Shown: positions 13,550-23,803 of the stretch, piece after piece
How the letters are laid out: each line of letters begins with the position of its first letter
How positions within the stretch are numbered: position 1 is the stretch's first letter
Assembly (NCBI GenBank): GCA_947650285.1
Contig: CANTFL010000599.1
Coordinates: 1-64,000, forward strand
DNA: 64,000 nt
Direction: 5' to 3'
Source: Hyaloperonospora brassicae
Taxonomy: Eukaryota > Oomycota > Peronosporomycetes > Peronosporales > Peronosporaceae
Program-made: the position numbers and the translations under genes
Notes under the pieces: model-generated
The model's database searches: none
The model's input: only the letters and a program-made list of their open reading frames with translations
Told to the model about the DNA's origin: nothing

Positions 13550-13661
13550 TTGATTCGCCACGCGCAACAAGTCGGTCGGTAATCGACCGGTGCCGTCGCT
13601 TTTGCACGCAGCCCGTCCAGTTTCCGTCCGTGCCGCGGCATCGATTCAAACTGTCGGGAGC

Positions 13662-14952
13662 ATGGGACAGTCCACGTCCGTCCACGAGGACAAGCGGAAG
13701 CAGCGCGCGCGCCGAGTCATTGGCACGTTCATGGACTTTGGAACGCACCTGACGAACGCCAACGAGTGGTGCGTCGTCTGCCGCGCTGACGTCTACACGC
13801 CTGCAACGAGAAACCGACCGTGTCTGACCTCTTTTTCCTCTCTCTCTTTCTCGGTTGACTTTCCTCACGCATAGGGCCCAGAGCTGTGCAACGCCCAAGA
13901 ACTGCTACTTGTCGTTCCGCATCGTCATCGACCGCAACACGTCAGCAGAGCTGCTGCCGTACGTCTGGCGACTCCGCGACAAGGTGGTCGTTGAAGTGCG
14001 CAAGATGCGACGGCCGGTCGCGCACTCGCTGGACGCAGCGGCCGTGCGCGACCGGACGTGCGCCGAGACGATTGGCCCGGCCAAGGCGTTGACGGTTGCC
14101 CAGTTTTACTACGTGTACTGCTTTCTGGCAGACGTCCAGGCGTGCGCTGCTCACACGGTGCGCTTTCCCGATTCGAGTCAAAGGTACGCTGGGACGATAC
14201 CGTCTACAGGAGCGAAGAAGAAGAAGAGAGGGCACATGTGGTGTGTCGGTTGTGTGTCGCGTGTGGTCGACACAAGTTGTGTATCACTTGTGTGTCGTTT
14301 GTGGACTAATTTGTGTATCGTTTGTGTACCATGTGAATGCAATCCCCACGGACTTGACAGTGCGGAGGACGCGGACTTTGACGAGACCGAGTGCCAGATC
14401 TGTATGGACAGGAAGAAACAGGTGGCGCTGCCGTGCGGCCACAGTTTCTGCCTCGGCTGTTTCCAGCACTGGAGCACGCAGAGCCCCACGTGTCCCATCT
14501 GCCGCGCGCCGTTCGAGTGCTCGGAAGGCGACGAGTTGTGGCCGCTGACGTCGAACGAAGTGGAAGACCTCGACGCGTACGCAACGGACCTGGTCGCGCG
14601 CATCTACGAGTACCTGGACAAGCGCAGCACGTCGAGCCGAACGGAAGCGGACGTCAAGCGGTCTGCGGCGCTCTATACGGCTGCGATTGCTGTGAAGCAG
14701 ACGCCGCTGCGCAAGTTTGTGCACGCGGACTTGTTCCCGACGGCGCTGCCGCTCGGGTTTCCCTTTGGGCTGCGCAGTGGGGTCCATCTCGCGACGGACA
14801 TTGACACCGACCTGATGCTCGCGCTCGAAGTGGCGTCGGGCGAAGATCAGCACGCGGCGATGCAGCACTTTGCGCAGGTTCGGCAGGACGAGCGACTTGC
14901 ACTGGCGATGGCTGGAGAGGAAGAGGCGGGAGAGAGTCCGAACGAGTCGTGA
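13662..14952 (+). CDS. RNF141-like C3HC4 RING-finger E3 ubiquitin ligase, N-myristoylation signal
   Basis: Predicted membrane-tethered E3 ubiquitin ligase. Exons 13662-13819, 13875-14183 and 14361-14952 join in frame to 352 residues. The start MGQSTS matches the N-myristoylation consensus (Gly2, Ser6), as in vertebrate RNF141/ZNF230. A central region (FRIVIDRN, YVWRLRDKVVVEVRKM, LTVAQFYYVYCFL) parallels the RNF141 N-terminal half. The RING follows with ligands Cys167, Cys170, Cys181, His183, Cys186, Cys189, Cys200 and Cys203, and then an acidic stretch like the RNF141 tail. About 100 residues beyond that are extra compared with the animal protein, ending in an acidic SPNES tail. The second intron (14184-14360) is rich in TTTGTGT-type repeats. 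Family assignment is by eye; the RING itself is certain. Confidence 0.8.
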
Positions 14953-15926
14953 CGACAGCGTGGAGAGAGGCGAGAGGGGGAGCCGCTGAGAGCGTCTTTT
15001 ATTTATCGAGGGGTATGTAATGTAAGAGGTACGACAACGTCGGTGTGAGGTTGTTGTTGCAAGACGCCGACCTGATAACGGATGGACAGGTCGTGGGGGG
15101 GATGAAGGCACGATCTGAGGTGGCACTCGCTACTGTGTGTGTGGCATGTGTACAGTAGTAGGCGAATGAGTAGCTGTACGTCTTGAGGATGTGAATGGAT
15201 TTGAACACGCACAGTTGTTGTAGCCCATGAGCCGTGTGGCGAGTTGTGATGACTGAGGACGGCTCGGTAGACTGCGTCTTTGGGCTGGGTGACTCATATC
15301 GCGTCCATATCCACGTGCACTCTCTTCTCCACAACGCACTCGTGACAGAGCTCGCACCAGCACAAGTAGTACCCGGAGCGTCTTTGGCTGCCGTCGATTT
15401 GAGTCTGTGATGCTAGCAACGAACTGCAACGTTGAAGTTGCCGGCAACTCGGCCATCAACACACGCCAGTTGGTCGATTGCTTCACTTTATGCTGTTGCA
15501 CAGGTCTCAGTTTCCACGCGATCGAAACGTCAAGGCTGCTTCGTCAACGTATGCAGTTCGCAGACCTTTTTTTGACACGCTTATGCAACTATCAGTGACC
15601 AATGTACAGTGCGCGCGCATTGCACACACTTCCGACCTTTTGCGGATAGCGCGATCACAGAAACGAAAAGCAACGACAGCTCGCAACTTTGTTCCTTGTA
15701 TACCGACCGACCTGTCCACAGTCAGTCAGTCGTCGAGTCGTCAAGCACCGCATCTTTCCTCTATCCCTCCTTGTCAACATTCACTCTCTCGGCCTACACG
15801 TAGAACAGACACAACACCTACGCACGCCCCACGCTATCGTGAACTATGCATGCACAAGCGCTCTTTTCTGCCTATTCCGCCCTTCCCAGCGGTTTTAGTT
15901 TCACCCTTTGTCCCGCTCTCACACCA
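14953..15926. other. Intergenic, between convergent RING and J-domain genes
   Basis: The only open frames are short ones without recognisable domains. The region holds the 3' ends of two convergent genes. No repeat or RNA gene was seen. Confidence 0.5.
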
Positions 15927-16725
15927 TTAGCGCTTCTTGCACTGCTCCTTTATGTTGCTCACATTCACGCCCCATAGTGCTGCCAATGCAATGGGGAACG
16001 CCAGCCACGCCAGCGTCGCTGTCTGTGTAGGCAGCTTCGAGTTGGCGGCACGAAACTGCTTCCGCTCCAGGAGGTTCGTCGCCCGTCGGCCAATCGCAGC
16101 CGGGGCGACGTGGGACCGCAGGCGGTGGTACTGCGCCGTTGTAAAGCGCTCGTACGAGTTCAGCCCTCCAAACATCTCGTGCACGTCTTGCGAGCTCATG
16201 GGTTTGTAGTTGCGGGCCACGTTGACGGCGTCCCGCGTCGCTTCGTCGTCGTTCGACGCGGCAGAGACCCCAAACATGTCCATGTCATACTTGACACGAG
16301 CTGCGTCGTCGCTCAGCAAGTCGTACGCAGCATTGATGCGAAGGATCTGGGCGTCCTGTTATCGTGCACGACACAGGATAAGCAGATGGGTCAGGTGGAG
16401 TCCAGAAAACAACAAACGAGCTGCGCTGTACACAGTGCTTTTTATATAACGCGCAATACCTACTTTTCCATCCGGACGGGAAGAGCTGCTCGATCGTTTG
16501 ACGTGCGAGCGATCGGGATGGTGTTCCAGGACTGCATCAACAGCGTCAACGTGAGTAAAGCGGACAAACAAACTCACTCACACACACACACACTATCAAC
16601 ACGACGGCAGTCGACGCACCGAGCTTGCGGTACGCGGCCTTGATGTCGTCTGTAGACGCAGCGCGATCAACGCCCAGTACGTCGTAGTAGTTCGGCTGCA
16701 AGTGGTTCTTGCCATGCGACGTCAT
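15927..16725 (-). CDS. J-domain (DnaJ/Hsp40) protein with C-terminal membrane anchor
   Basis: Hsp70 co-chaperone that would stimulate Hsp70 ATPase at a membrane. Exons 16725-16620, 16531-16464 and 16355-15927 join in frame to 200 residues. The J domain starts at once: NYYDVLGVDRAASTDDIKAA, then YRKLVLEHHPDR, with the HPD motif at residues 40-42 created across the first splice, then DAQILRINAAYDLLSD. There is no Gly/Phe region and no zinc-finger domain, so it is a class III (DNAJC-type) protein. One hydrophobic segment (TLAWLAFPIALAALWGV) lies about 15 residues from the basic C-terminal KEQCKKR-type end, so it is probably tail-anchored with the J domain in the cytosol. The start is the first in-frame ATG; the frame extends further upstream only through a GTG codon. 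The compartment cannot be told. Confidence 0.8.
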
Positions 16726-17197
16726 GGGTACACACTTGTAGCAGGTCTTTGTATTGTGGGCACGTTTTCGCACGAAGAACGCATTTATTGGGTGCTGAAC
16801 AAAAATAGAGAGGGAGATCGATCGATCGATCGATCGTTAGTCTATTTCTAAACACAACCGCGCACGATCGCAGAAATGGCATCGTCGCAACTGCTTGATT
16901 CGAGTCATTTTATCAAACGCAAATGAGCTGTTGTCACTGCTGCTTTACTACCACAAGCACAGCCCCAATCGCAGATCGTGCGAGGCCACAATGCAAAAAA
17001 GACTCTGCACGATGTCGGCAAAACCAATCGGTGCGACGCACGGGTCAGTCTCCGTCGAGTGCTTCGATGGGCTTACGCAACACTAACTTCAAAAACGAAC
17101 TACACACGGAACTCGTCTTGTCGGGACTCGTCCAAGTGGCGCTGCCGCATCACACAGCCACACACACACATATCCGCTTCAGCTCTCGTCCTATGTT
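16726..17197. other. Intergenic with short GATC tetranucleotide repeat
   Basis: Holds the upstream region of the J-domain gene and the 3' side of the GFA-domain gene. A run of about six GATC units lies near 16813-16836. No gene is supported. Confidence 0.5.
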
Positions 17198-18866
17198 TCA
17201 AATCCAATCAGTGGGCAATATGCTACGGACCTTGAGGTAAAACTCCAGCTGATCTTTTGTCACGGATGGCACGTCTTCGGACGACGCAGCCGAGAAACGT
17301 CCCGCTTGGCTCGCAGTGCTGGTCGAAGACTGCGTGTCGTCGGACAGCGGTTCCCGGTACTTCTCGTGGTTATCCATTCGCGCCCACATCATCATCTGCT
17401 TCTGGAACGCACTGTGCACACGATACACAATCCACACTGTGTCAGGGCAACATGACCACATTTACGACTTTTGTGCAAGGCCGAGCAGCATCGCACATGG
17501 TCGACTCGTCGCTGTCTTCACGAACAGTGTCAAAGCCTTGAGCTTGCAACGGCCGTCGGTAGCGCTGCCCCGACGACAAAGGCTGTCGACTGGCACGGCC
17601 GAACAGCGGGCGCGAGCCTCGTGGAATAAATATAATCTGTTGCACGTGCACGTCACAAAGTGCACAGACATTCGTCAGCGCACCACATGTCATCGGCCAT
17701 CTCCAGACCCATTGCAGTCGAGATCGAGACAACGTCCCGTCCAGTAGCCAACTTGGCACGACTGTAGTCCCACCTTCATGTCCTCGAAATTCTCGTCTTC
17801 CACGCAATACACGTTCACTGCAACGCAGTCTGGCTGTGTACTGTCGAACTGGAAGATGTGGACACCTGTCTTGGTCACGTATCAAGCCAGAAGCCATCGA
17901 CAGGTCAAATGAGTCGCTCGAACGTGCTCCTCCCGCTCTCAGCTCTTGTCACAGTGCAACGTACCGCACGCGGCACAGAAAACGTGCTGGCACAATGTCG
18001 CTTGACTCTCGTACAGCGACACGTCCGACGACTCCATCATCTCAAAGCACGACGTCGGGACCATCTGGCCACCGGCAAACCAAACCACAGAAGCCAATCC
18101 ATCAGCCAGTCCCCTCTTCCAAGTCAAGACTCTTTCACCACCTCCTCCTCCTGCTTTGCCATCGCATTGTCGACTCACCAGATACGGGAATCGCCCCTTC
18201 TTGCACGAAAGCGTATTGCTGTCGTCAAAGGCCTCGACTCGTTTCGGGGCAAGAACCATAAATCTGCCCACAACATCCACGACCAACAAACAAACAAACA
18301 AATAAACACAGCAACAGACAAACAATCGGTACAACAGAGTGAGTCTCCTTTGCTCCACTTGGCCACCACTACAGATCCAGTACATTCTCGTTCCGTACCG
18401 CAACGAGCCGCAGTCACAGCCTCCTCGGTGCTGGAACAATGGCAACTGGGGCATCCCATACTTTTTCCTATCGTGACCATGAGAGAGAAAAAAAGAGCAC
18501 ATTAGCCGTAGCACAGCACAACGAGTCCGTCAGTGCAATACAAAAAGAAAACAACTGTCTGCGTGTCGACGTACTGGTAGAAAACGTCTTTGCCGCCGCC
18601 GTCCAAGTCGCAGCGCTCCCACTTGTCTTGCGAGGTCCGTAGGCTGCGGTATACTTCGCGTAGCTGTTAAAACCAAGGCAATGGAATACATGGATACATA
18701 GCAGTATACACACCACACATGAGTACTTAATCGAATATCAGCGCAGCAGTCCACAAGACGGTCGGTCGTGTGGCCTCGTGTATACCATTAGCAGTCCCAC
18801 GCCCAGTGCCAAAGTAGACAGAGCGCCGATCGCGCGGTCCACTTCGCGCACTATGTTGTTGGTCAT
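17198..18866 (-). CDS. GFA/CENP-V zinc-domain protein with N-terminal membrane segment
   Basis: Six exons (18866-18786, 18663-18575, 18467-18399, 18263-18179, 18064-17965, 17865-17774) join in frame to 172 residues. A hydrophobic segment (LSTLALGVGLLM) near residues 16-27 precedes a GFA domain, the fold of glutathione-dependent formaldehyde-activating enzymes and CENP-V: HRGGCDCGSLRF at 70-81, a CKKG loop at 100-103, YESQATLCQHVFCAACG near 126-142, then VNVYCVEDE. The structural zinc ligands are Cys74, Cys76, Cys138 and Cys141. In the second (catalytic) zinc site, normally Cys-x-Cys-x2-Cys, only Cys100 remains and the other two positions read Ser and Thr. Further exons probably continue to the stop at 17198 (segment WARMDNHEKYREPLSDD), although a stop at 17690 is possible if the last intron is not used. 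Confidence 0.7.
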
Positions 18867-19189
18867 TGCAGAGACGCCACCGCACAGCAGCAGTAGCAAT
18901 CGAACAGACAGAGAGAGGCAGACAGAGAGCAGAGACAAATGTGTCGGTTCACGCCGCTTCGTGTCCGCTCCCAAAACGTTATCTCTTCTTTCGCGTGGGC
19001 AGGAGTATACACGCTGCCTTTTTATTTCTCCGTAAAGTACCGGTACGTTGACGAAGTATACATCAAGGGATGACGAGCTACTTACAGGCGGAGGAGCTGA
19101 AGACATTTGGAGAGACGACAAAAGTGCCATATGGAAATGAGGAGCAGCTACATTCAGTTGTTGATATATGGTGTTGATATGGATACAGG

Positions 19190-20551
19190 TCACACTGCTG
19201 TTTGCAGCGATGATGACGCCTTTGGGTCGAACGGGGAGCACGTGTCGGGTGGAAAGTCCATGACGAGACCGAAGGGTACTGTCACGGGCTTGTCGTAACT
19301 TGGCGTCGAAATGCTCGAGCTTTTGGCCGAGTGTATACCACCACAGGCGACAGCGTCCTGGCCAGATCGATCCGAAGTGCGGTGCAGGTGTCTCGAGCAC
19401 CAGGCCAAGAGGTAGAACACCAGCACTGTGCCTGCAAAGAGCAGGAACGTCGACACGGGCGAAGCCGTCGAGTGAAAGTTGAACATTTCGTTGCTCGGCT
19501 GGTGTCCGCTGATGACCCACAAGAACTGGGTAAAGATCCAGAACACCGGCCACATGAGCACCAGAAACACGTGGTTGGCTTTGAACTGCGGCGCCGTGAA
19601 GTAAAAGTCCACGCCCACGATTGCCAGATGCAGCACGTTCCCGAGCACGTGAAGACCCGGCAGTGATATGTGCGAGTACGGCAATGTCACGACCCTAGCA
19701 AAACACACAAACAAGCACGAGAAAGCCCGCACGATGAAGTGAGTTACAACGAAAACAACACGAACCAGTGCAAAATATATAGCAGCAGCAGTAGCAGCAA
19801 CAGTACTTACCAAAAGAAGATGAATGCCACGACGGCAGAGGTAGTGGACCCCTCGCAGAAGACCCAGTCGAGCATCTCCCATGAGCACGCAGACGGCCGT
19901 CGGTAGTGCAGCAGAATCCGAGGTCCATTGAACGTCGGCTGATACAGATGCACAGCTGCGATCTACATGCAAAACAACAACGACAACGACGACAACGGCA
20001 ACAGCAACAACATCAATAATGTGATACAACTTGTCTCCATTTGCATAGTGTCACTGGACATCAGCACAAAAGACCTTTTCAACAAAACACTGTAAATTCT
20101 CTTCTTCGTACCCACATGGCGATGACGGAAAATAAGGCCGACATTGGCCCGAACAAGAGCAGCGGTGGCGTCTGTTGTCGCCCATCACTAAATTCACCCT
20201 CCCACGCTAACCCCAAACACTGGAAAAAGACACAGCCGATAAATCTAGTCGACACAAACGTGGCACAAAATATGAGCAAACAACAGGACGACCAGTGACC
20301 CAAAAAAGAAAAAAAAGAACACATTTTGTAAGCAAGTGAGTTGCCTGTTTGTGTGTGCTCTCCTTATGCCCAAAAAAAGAGCGCCACCAGTTTTCGTACA
20401 TGCCAAGCGCGCACAACAGCTTCCAGCCGACGCGCTGGTTCCTCGTAAAGTGCGACAACTTGGTATACCGCGTCGTGTGGTACGGGCTCTTGCCTCCGAA
20501 GAAGTTGAAACAGTCGTCCCAAGCGTCCAGCCAATCGCCCGATGCTGCCAT
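19190..20551 (-). CDS. Polytopic membrane protein, perhaps FAR-17a/AIG1 or rolling-stone-like
   Basis: A multi-exon integral membrane protein. An ATG at 20551 opens a hydrophilic start (MAASGDWLDAWDDCFNFFGG, then RNQRVGWKLLCALGMYENW). Later exons read LLLFGPMSALFSVIAMW (ending 20112), 19962-19811 (MLDWVFCEGSTTSAVV) and 19694-19190 (HISLPGLHVLGNVLHL, then FLVLMWPVFWIFTQFLWVI and FLLFAGTVLVFYLLAW). The junctions at 20112/19962 and 19811/19694 are in phase; the first intron is not resolved. I count about five or six hydrophobic helices followed by a polar Ser-rich tail of about 70 residues. The helix pattern, with an Asn-x2-Leu-His element followed by Pro and His residues, is reminiscent of FAR-17a/AIG1 or rolling-stone families, but this is weak and no function is claimed. 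An internal 3' intron at 19810-19695 is clear. Confidence 0.6.
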
Positions 20552-20699
20552 GACAAGCAATCGCTCGACCACTGGTTGTCTATCTGTCGACCGTGACAAA
20601 AATTGGTCCGTTTTGGTCCCCACCTGACGTTATTTTCGGCCACTTTGTGATAAAGCTCTTCTCGTTCGATAATGCCCTTTTTTGCGTCAGATTGTTGCA

Positions 20700-22280
20700 C
20701 TAGCTGTCAGCTTCGCTGGCTGGAAAAGTAAAGCTAAAGCCAAAAGTGCTGCCAGCTGCTCCAGTCGCGTCCATTGTTGACGATACTACTGCACATGGTG
20801 TCTTTTCATTGCCCCTGTCAAGTCCCGAAGTGAGGAGCAGTGCCCATTTGGACTTTCGATGTTTGCGCTCCTGTTCTTTTTCCAACTCTTTTTCCACCTG
20901 AGCAAAAACCGCTGGAACATTGCGAGCCAACGCGTCTCGAAACAAGTTGCGGAGCTCTTGACGTTGTTCCACGGGACACCCTGACACTTGATCGGGCTTT
21001 TCAGTGAAGAAAGCCAGTACGCTCTTGACATTGCAAGCGCCCACAAAGTTCTGCGTCACTGCAATACTCTCGTCAATGTTCAGGACCGCGTGCCACCACC
21101 CGTGTGGTACAAACATGACTTCGCCTTCTCGACAGATCCCTTCGAGCGGCTTCAAGTGCGCCGGTAGCTTCTGACACGTGCTGTAAAACGTCATGAACCA
21201 CTCCATGAGGGACACTGGGGCAGACACTTCACTACCGTCGTCACTCGGGTGGATGCCGGGCGGGACTTGGCCAGGCGGGAACATGATCCACTTCTTGCGG
21301 CCGCGAACCACACCGTTCCACGCGTTCGTTGCGTTCGGGTCAATGTGGAAACTCGAGCCCGATCTCGCGGGCCCGATAATGAGCCAGCGGTAGTCCGGCC
21401 GTCGCTCGTCGCCAAGATGAGCAAAGTAGTCGTCTCGAAAGTACTTGGGCACCGTATAGTCTTGAGCCAGCTGCGGCGCCTTGGCAGCAAACTGCTTGTC
21501 AAAGATAAACAGCGGTTGGTCGTCCTGTAACGTACGTGCGTAGTTGAGATACTCTCCCAGAGGGAACTCAAACCCGCCCGCGTCGAATGTTGTGCTGCGA
21601 CAGACGTCCACTAGGTACTCGTCGGTCCACTTGGTCATTGCCGGCCAGTCGTCGATCGCATCCGTGATAATAACTGGCACATTTGGACGCTCGAACTCGT
21701 GTCGAAAGGCTTCGAGCGTCAGGTCGTTCGCACTGCGACGTGCCACGTTCTCCACGGCCAACCACGTCTCTTCGATCGGTGTAGCTGCACAGTAAAACGA
21801 CTGGAACAGCAGGTCGGAGTACATGCCCTGCACACAGATCGGTGCACCAAGTCGCACGTTGTCGCCGTACTTGGACTTCAGGTACGTAGCTTTCCACGTC
21901 GACTCGGGCTGGAAGCGAGCACCCAATTCTTCGAGCACCAGCACTCGCCATAGCTCGTCGTGCGTGGCAAACACATAGGCAGCGCGACTGCAAGCTGCCA
22001 AGTGTGCCAAGTCAGCCGCTGAGCAGTGGTGCAAGACGGACAGTATCTGATTATCCGGAAACATCGCGAGACGTCCTAAACCGGTTGCTCGACAGTCCAC
22101 AACGCCATTGACAGCGTCGGCAAAGTAGTTGCCAATGGGCTTTACGCCCAGTGGATGCGCGAGACACCTTTGGCGATTGCAAGTGGACTTGTTGTCGTTG
22201 GCAGCAGGTGGTGCGGCATCCGGTGCAATTTTGACACGTTTGGGTGCATTTCGACCGCTGGTATCGTCGTCGTCGGCCAT
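20700..22280 (-). CDS. F-box and JmjC-domain Fe(II)/2-oxoglutarate oxygenase, JMJD6-type
   Basis: Intronless, 526 residues, starting at the first ATG (MADDDDTSG); the frame runs further upstream but only through non-coding-looking sequence. A basic KRVKI near residue 14 may be a nuclear signal. An F-box-like segment spans about 70-118 (FPDNQILSVLHHCSAADLAH). A JmjC domain follows: Fe(II) ligands His312 and Asp314 in FHIDPNATNAWN, third ligand His397 in VPHGWWHAVLN, and Lys330 (GRKKW), which could contact 2-oxoglutarate as in JMJD6. This layout matches the JMJD6/phosphatidylserine-receptor group, which acts as lysyl hydroxylase or arginine demethylase, and the plant F-box/JmjC proteins. The coiled, Lys/Glu-rich C-terminus lacks the poly-Ser of animal JMJD6. 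All catalytic residues seen are intact. The exact substrate is unknown. Confidence 0.9.
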   Translation of the reverse strand: MADDDDTSGRNAPKRVKIAPDAAPPAANDNKSTCNRQRCLAHPLGVKPIGNYFADAVNGVVDCRATGLGRLAMFPDNQILSVLHHCSAADLAHLAACSRAAYVFATHDELWRVLVLEELGARFQPESTWKATYLKSKYGDNVRLGAPICVQGMYSDLLFQSFYCAATPIEETWLAVENVARRSANDLTLEAFRHEFERPNVPVIITDAIDDWPAMTKWTDEYLVDVCRSTTFDAGGFEFPLGEYLNYARTLQDDQPLFIFDKQFAAKAPQLAQDYTVPKYFRDDYFAHLGDERRPDYRWLIIGPARSGSSFHIDPNATNAWNGVVRGRKKWIMFPPGQVPPGIHPSDDGSEVSAPVSLMEWFMTFYSTCQKLPAHLKPLEGICREGEVMFVPHGWWHAVLNIDESIAVTQNFVGACNVKSVLAFFTEKPDQVSGCPVEQRQELRNLFRDALARNVPAVFAQVEKELEKEQERKHRKSKWALLLTSGLDRGNEKTPCAVVSSTMDATGAAGSTFGFSFTFPASEADS

Positions 22281-23689
22281 TGGTTTGGTGACCGACTCGG
22301 ACACACACACATAGCGGAGGATTTGCGTCTCGCACGTGTCTGTGTGACACACACGAAAGAGTGGCTCGAGCTGCGTAACTTACGAATAAAATACCGACGA
22401 CTCGGACAAGAGACGGGGGGAGGGGACGCAAGTCGGACGATGGTTTCCACGTCCATCGAATGGATATTGACGTCAGGAATTCTCTTTATAGGAAAGTCCG
22501 TCTTCTTCGTGCCTTTGTCAACAAAAGTCCGCGTCAATGCCTCTTGTTCAAGTTGCAACACGGGCCTTACACCCTTCTGCAAACTTTCGATATCGATTTC
22601 ATAGTCACCACCTACAAACTCATGGACGGAGCCACACACACACACACGTCCATCACGTCAGACTTGTGGTCGGTAGACGACTACAAACGACGTCACCTCG
22701 TTGCACGAGGCCCATTCACTTAATGCCGTGATCGAGGCAGTTGAGCCCGTTGCACTCCTCAGCTTCACCGGTAGTGCCGCCCTACTCAAGGAAGATCGAG
22801 AGGATCGCATTGGTGTAGGAAGTCGGTCGTTGCGTCGACGTCCAGGCTCGAATCATTGCAACCTAAGAGACTGAGAGCAGCCGAGGGATTACCAACGTGG
22901 TGGAGAAGTAACGGCCGAGATAGTGCGTCTCGTCACTCGCGCTTCGGAGATGCACTGCCCCGTTGAGCTACAACTGTTTGTAACATTGAATATATCGGAC
23001 AGACTCGACACGTTCACTTGCTCGCATTCAGTCGATCGCCACAGACGACGATGGTGACTCATGCTACATGCAGCATATGATGCTAAGCGATCAGCGATCA
23101 GCGATCGAGCGCGGCGCTCTACAGCTGGCATTGCTTTGCATTTCGGACCGAAAAGCCAACCGACAAAGCAGCTCACGCGGCACAGCCGTTCTGGCCAATG
23201 CCTTCGCTTTTCCGATCGCCACACGGGCTGTCCCGTTGCCTCGTGGCAGCCAGAAAAGAAAAAAACAGGTCCCAAGAGCGACCGTCGTCAAACCCCATCC
23301 AACGTCTGTGTCCGTATGTCTTTATGTCCCTTCCCACCCCACTCCGATACAAATGCATACACTACACACACACACATACATACAAAAGACAGCATCCAGT
23401 CCCCCACCCCCACCCCGTCCTTTCTCGCCGGTCAAAAGCGACAGGACCGACCGACCACAATAGACTGACACACCCGTCGCGCATGTCGACCCATTCTGGC
23501 CGGCCCGACCGACGGGTGGTGCCGGCAGGAGCTCGACGGTGATTGGCTGCCCGCGCACCCGCCGCCCGCCCCCATTCGCTCGCTCGTCTCCCCCTTTTCC
23601 GCCACTCGCATCGCCTCATCGCTGTCATTCGTCAACTCGACTGCAAACGCCCTCACAACGTTTCCAGTGGACCCGACCGGACGTCTCTC

Positions 23690-23692
<3 letters not shown>
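22281..23692. other. Divergent intergenic region between JmjC and alpha-tubulin genes
   Basis: About 1.4 kb between two divergent genes. One minus-strand stretch (about 22640-22390) reads like coding sequence (EFVGGDYEIDIESLQKGVRP and KRIPDVNIHSMDVETIVRL) but has no ATG start and no partner exon that I could fix, so it is only a possible exon. The rest has short GT/CA runs near 22633 and 23365 and GC-rich DNA close to the tubulin gene. No RNA gene was seen. Confidence 0.4.

Positions 23693-23760
<68 letters not shown>
23693..23760 (+). repeat. (TC)n microsatellite in the alpha-tubulin leader
   Basis: About 34 uninterrupted TC dinucleotides lie 43-111 bp upstream of the alpha-tubulin ATG, inside the probable promoter or 5' untranslated region. 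Pyrimidine-rich initiator regions are common in oomycete promoters, but a pure array of this length is unusual. Its length is likely to vary between strains. Confidence 0.9.
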
Positions 23761-23762
<2 letters not shown>

Positions 23763-23803
23763 CCGTCTCCCATCGGTCCTTCGTCGATACCCCCTGCCTT
23801 AGT

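Noticed and set aside
13389..13898. 169-codon minus-strand frame over the RING gene start
   Set aside because: Arg-rich shadow of GC-rich coding DNA; conflicts with the well-supported first exon of the RNF141-like gene.
14284..15126. 280-codon minus-strand frame
   Set aside because: Antisense to the RING domain exon; low-complexity Arg-rich translation with no domain.
16561..16600. CA/GT and GATC short repeats considered as CRISPR or telomere-like arrays
   Set aside because: Simple dinucleotide and tetranucleotide runs without spacers; the organism is eukaryotic.
23543..23803. In-frame extension upstream of alpha-tubulin
   Set aside because: It translates the TC array into a Ser-Leu repeat that is absent from all tubulins; the start MREILSIH is the family start.
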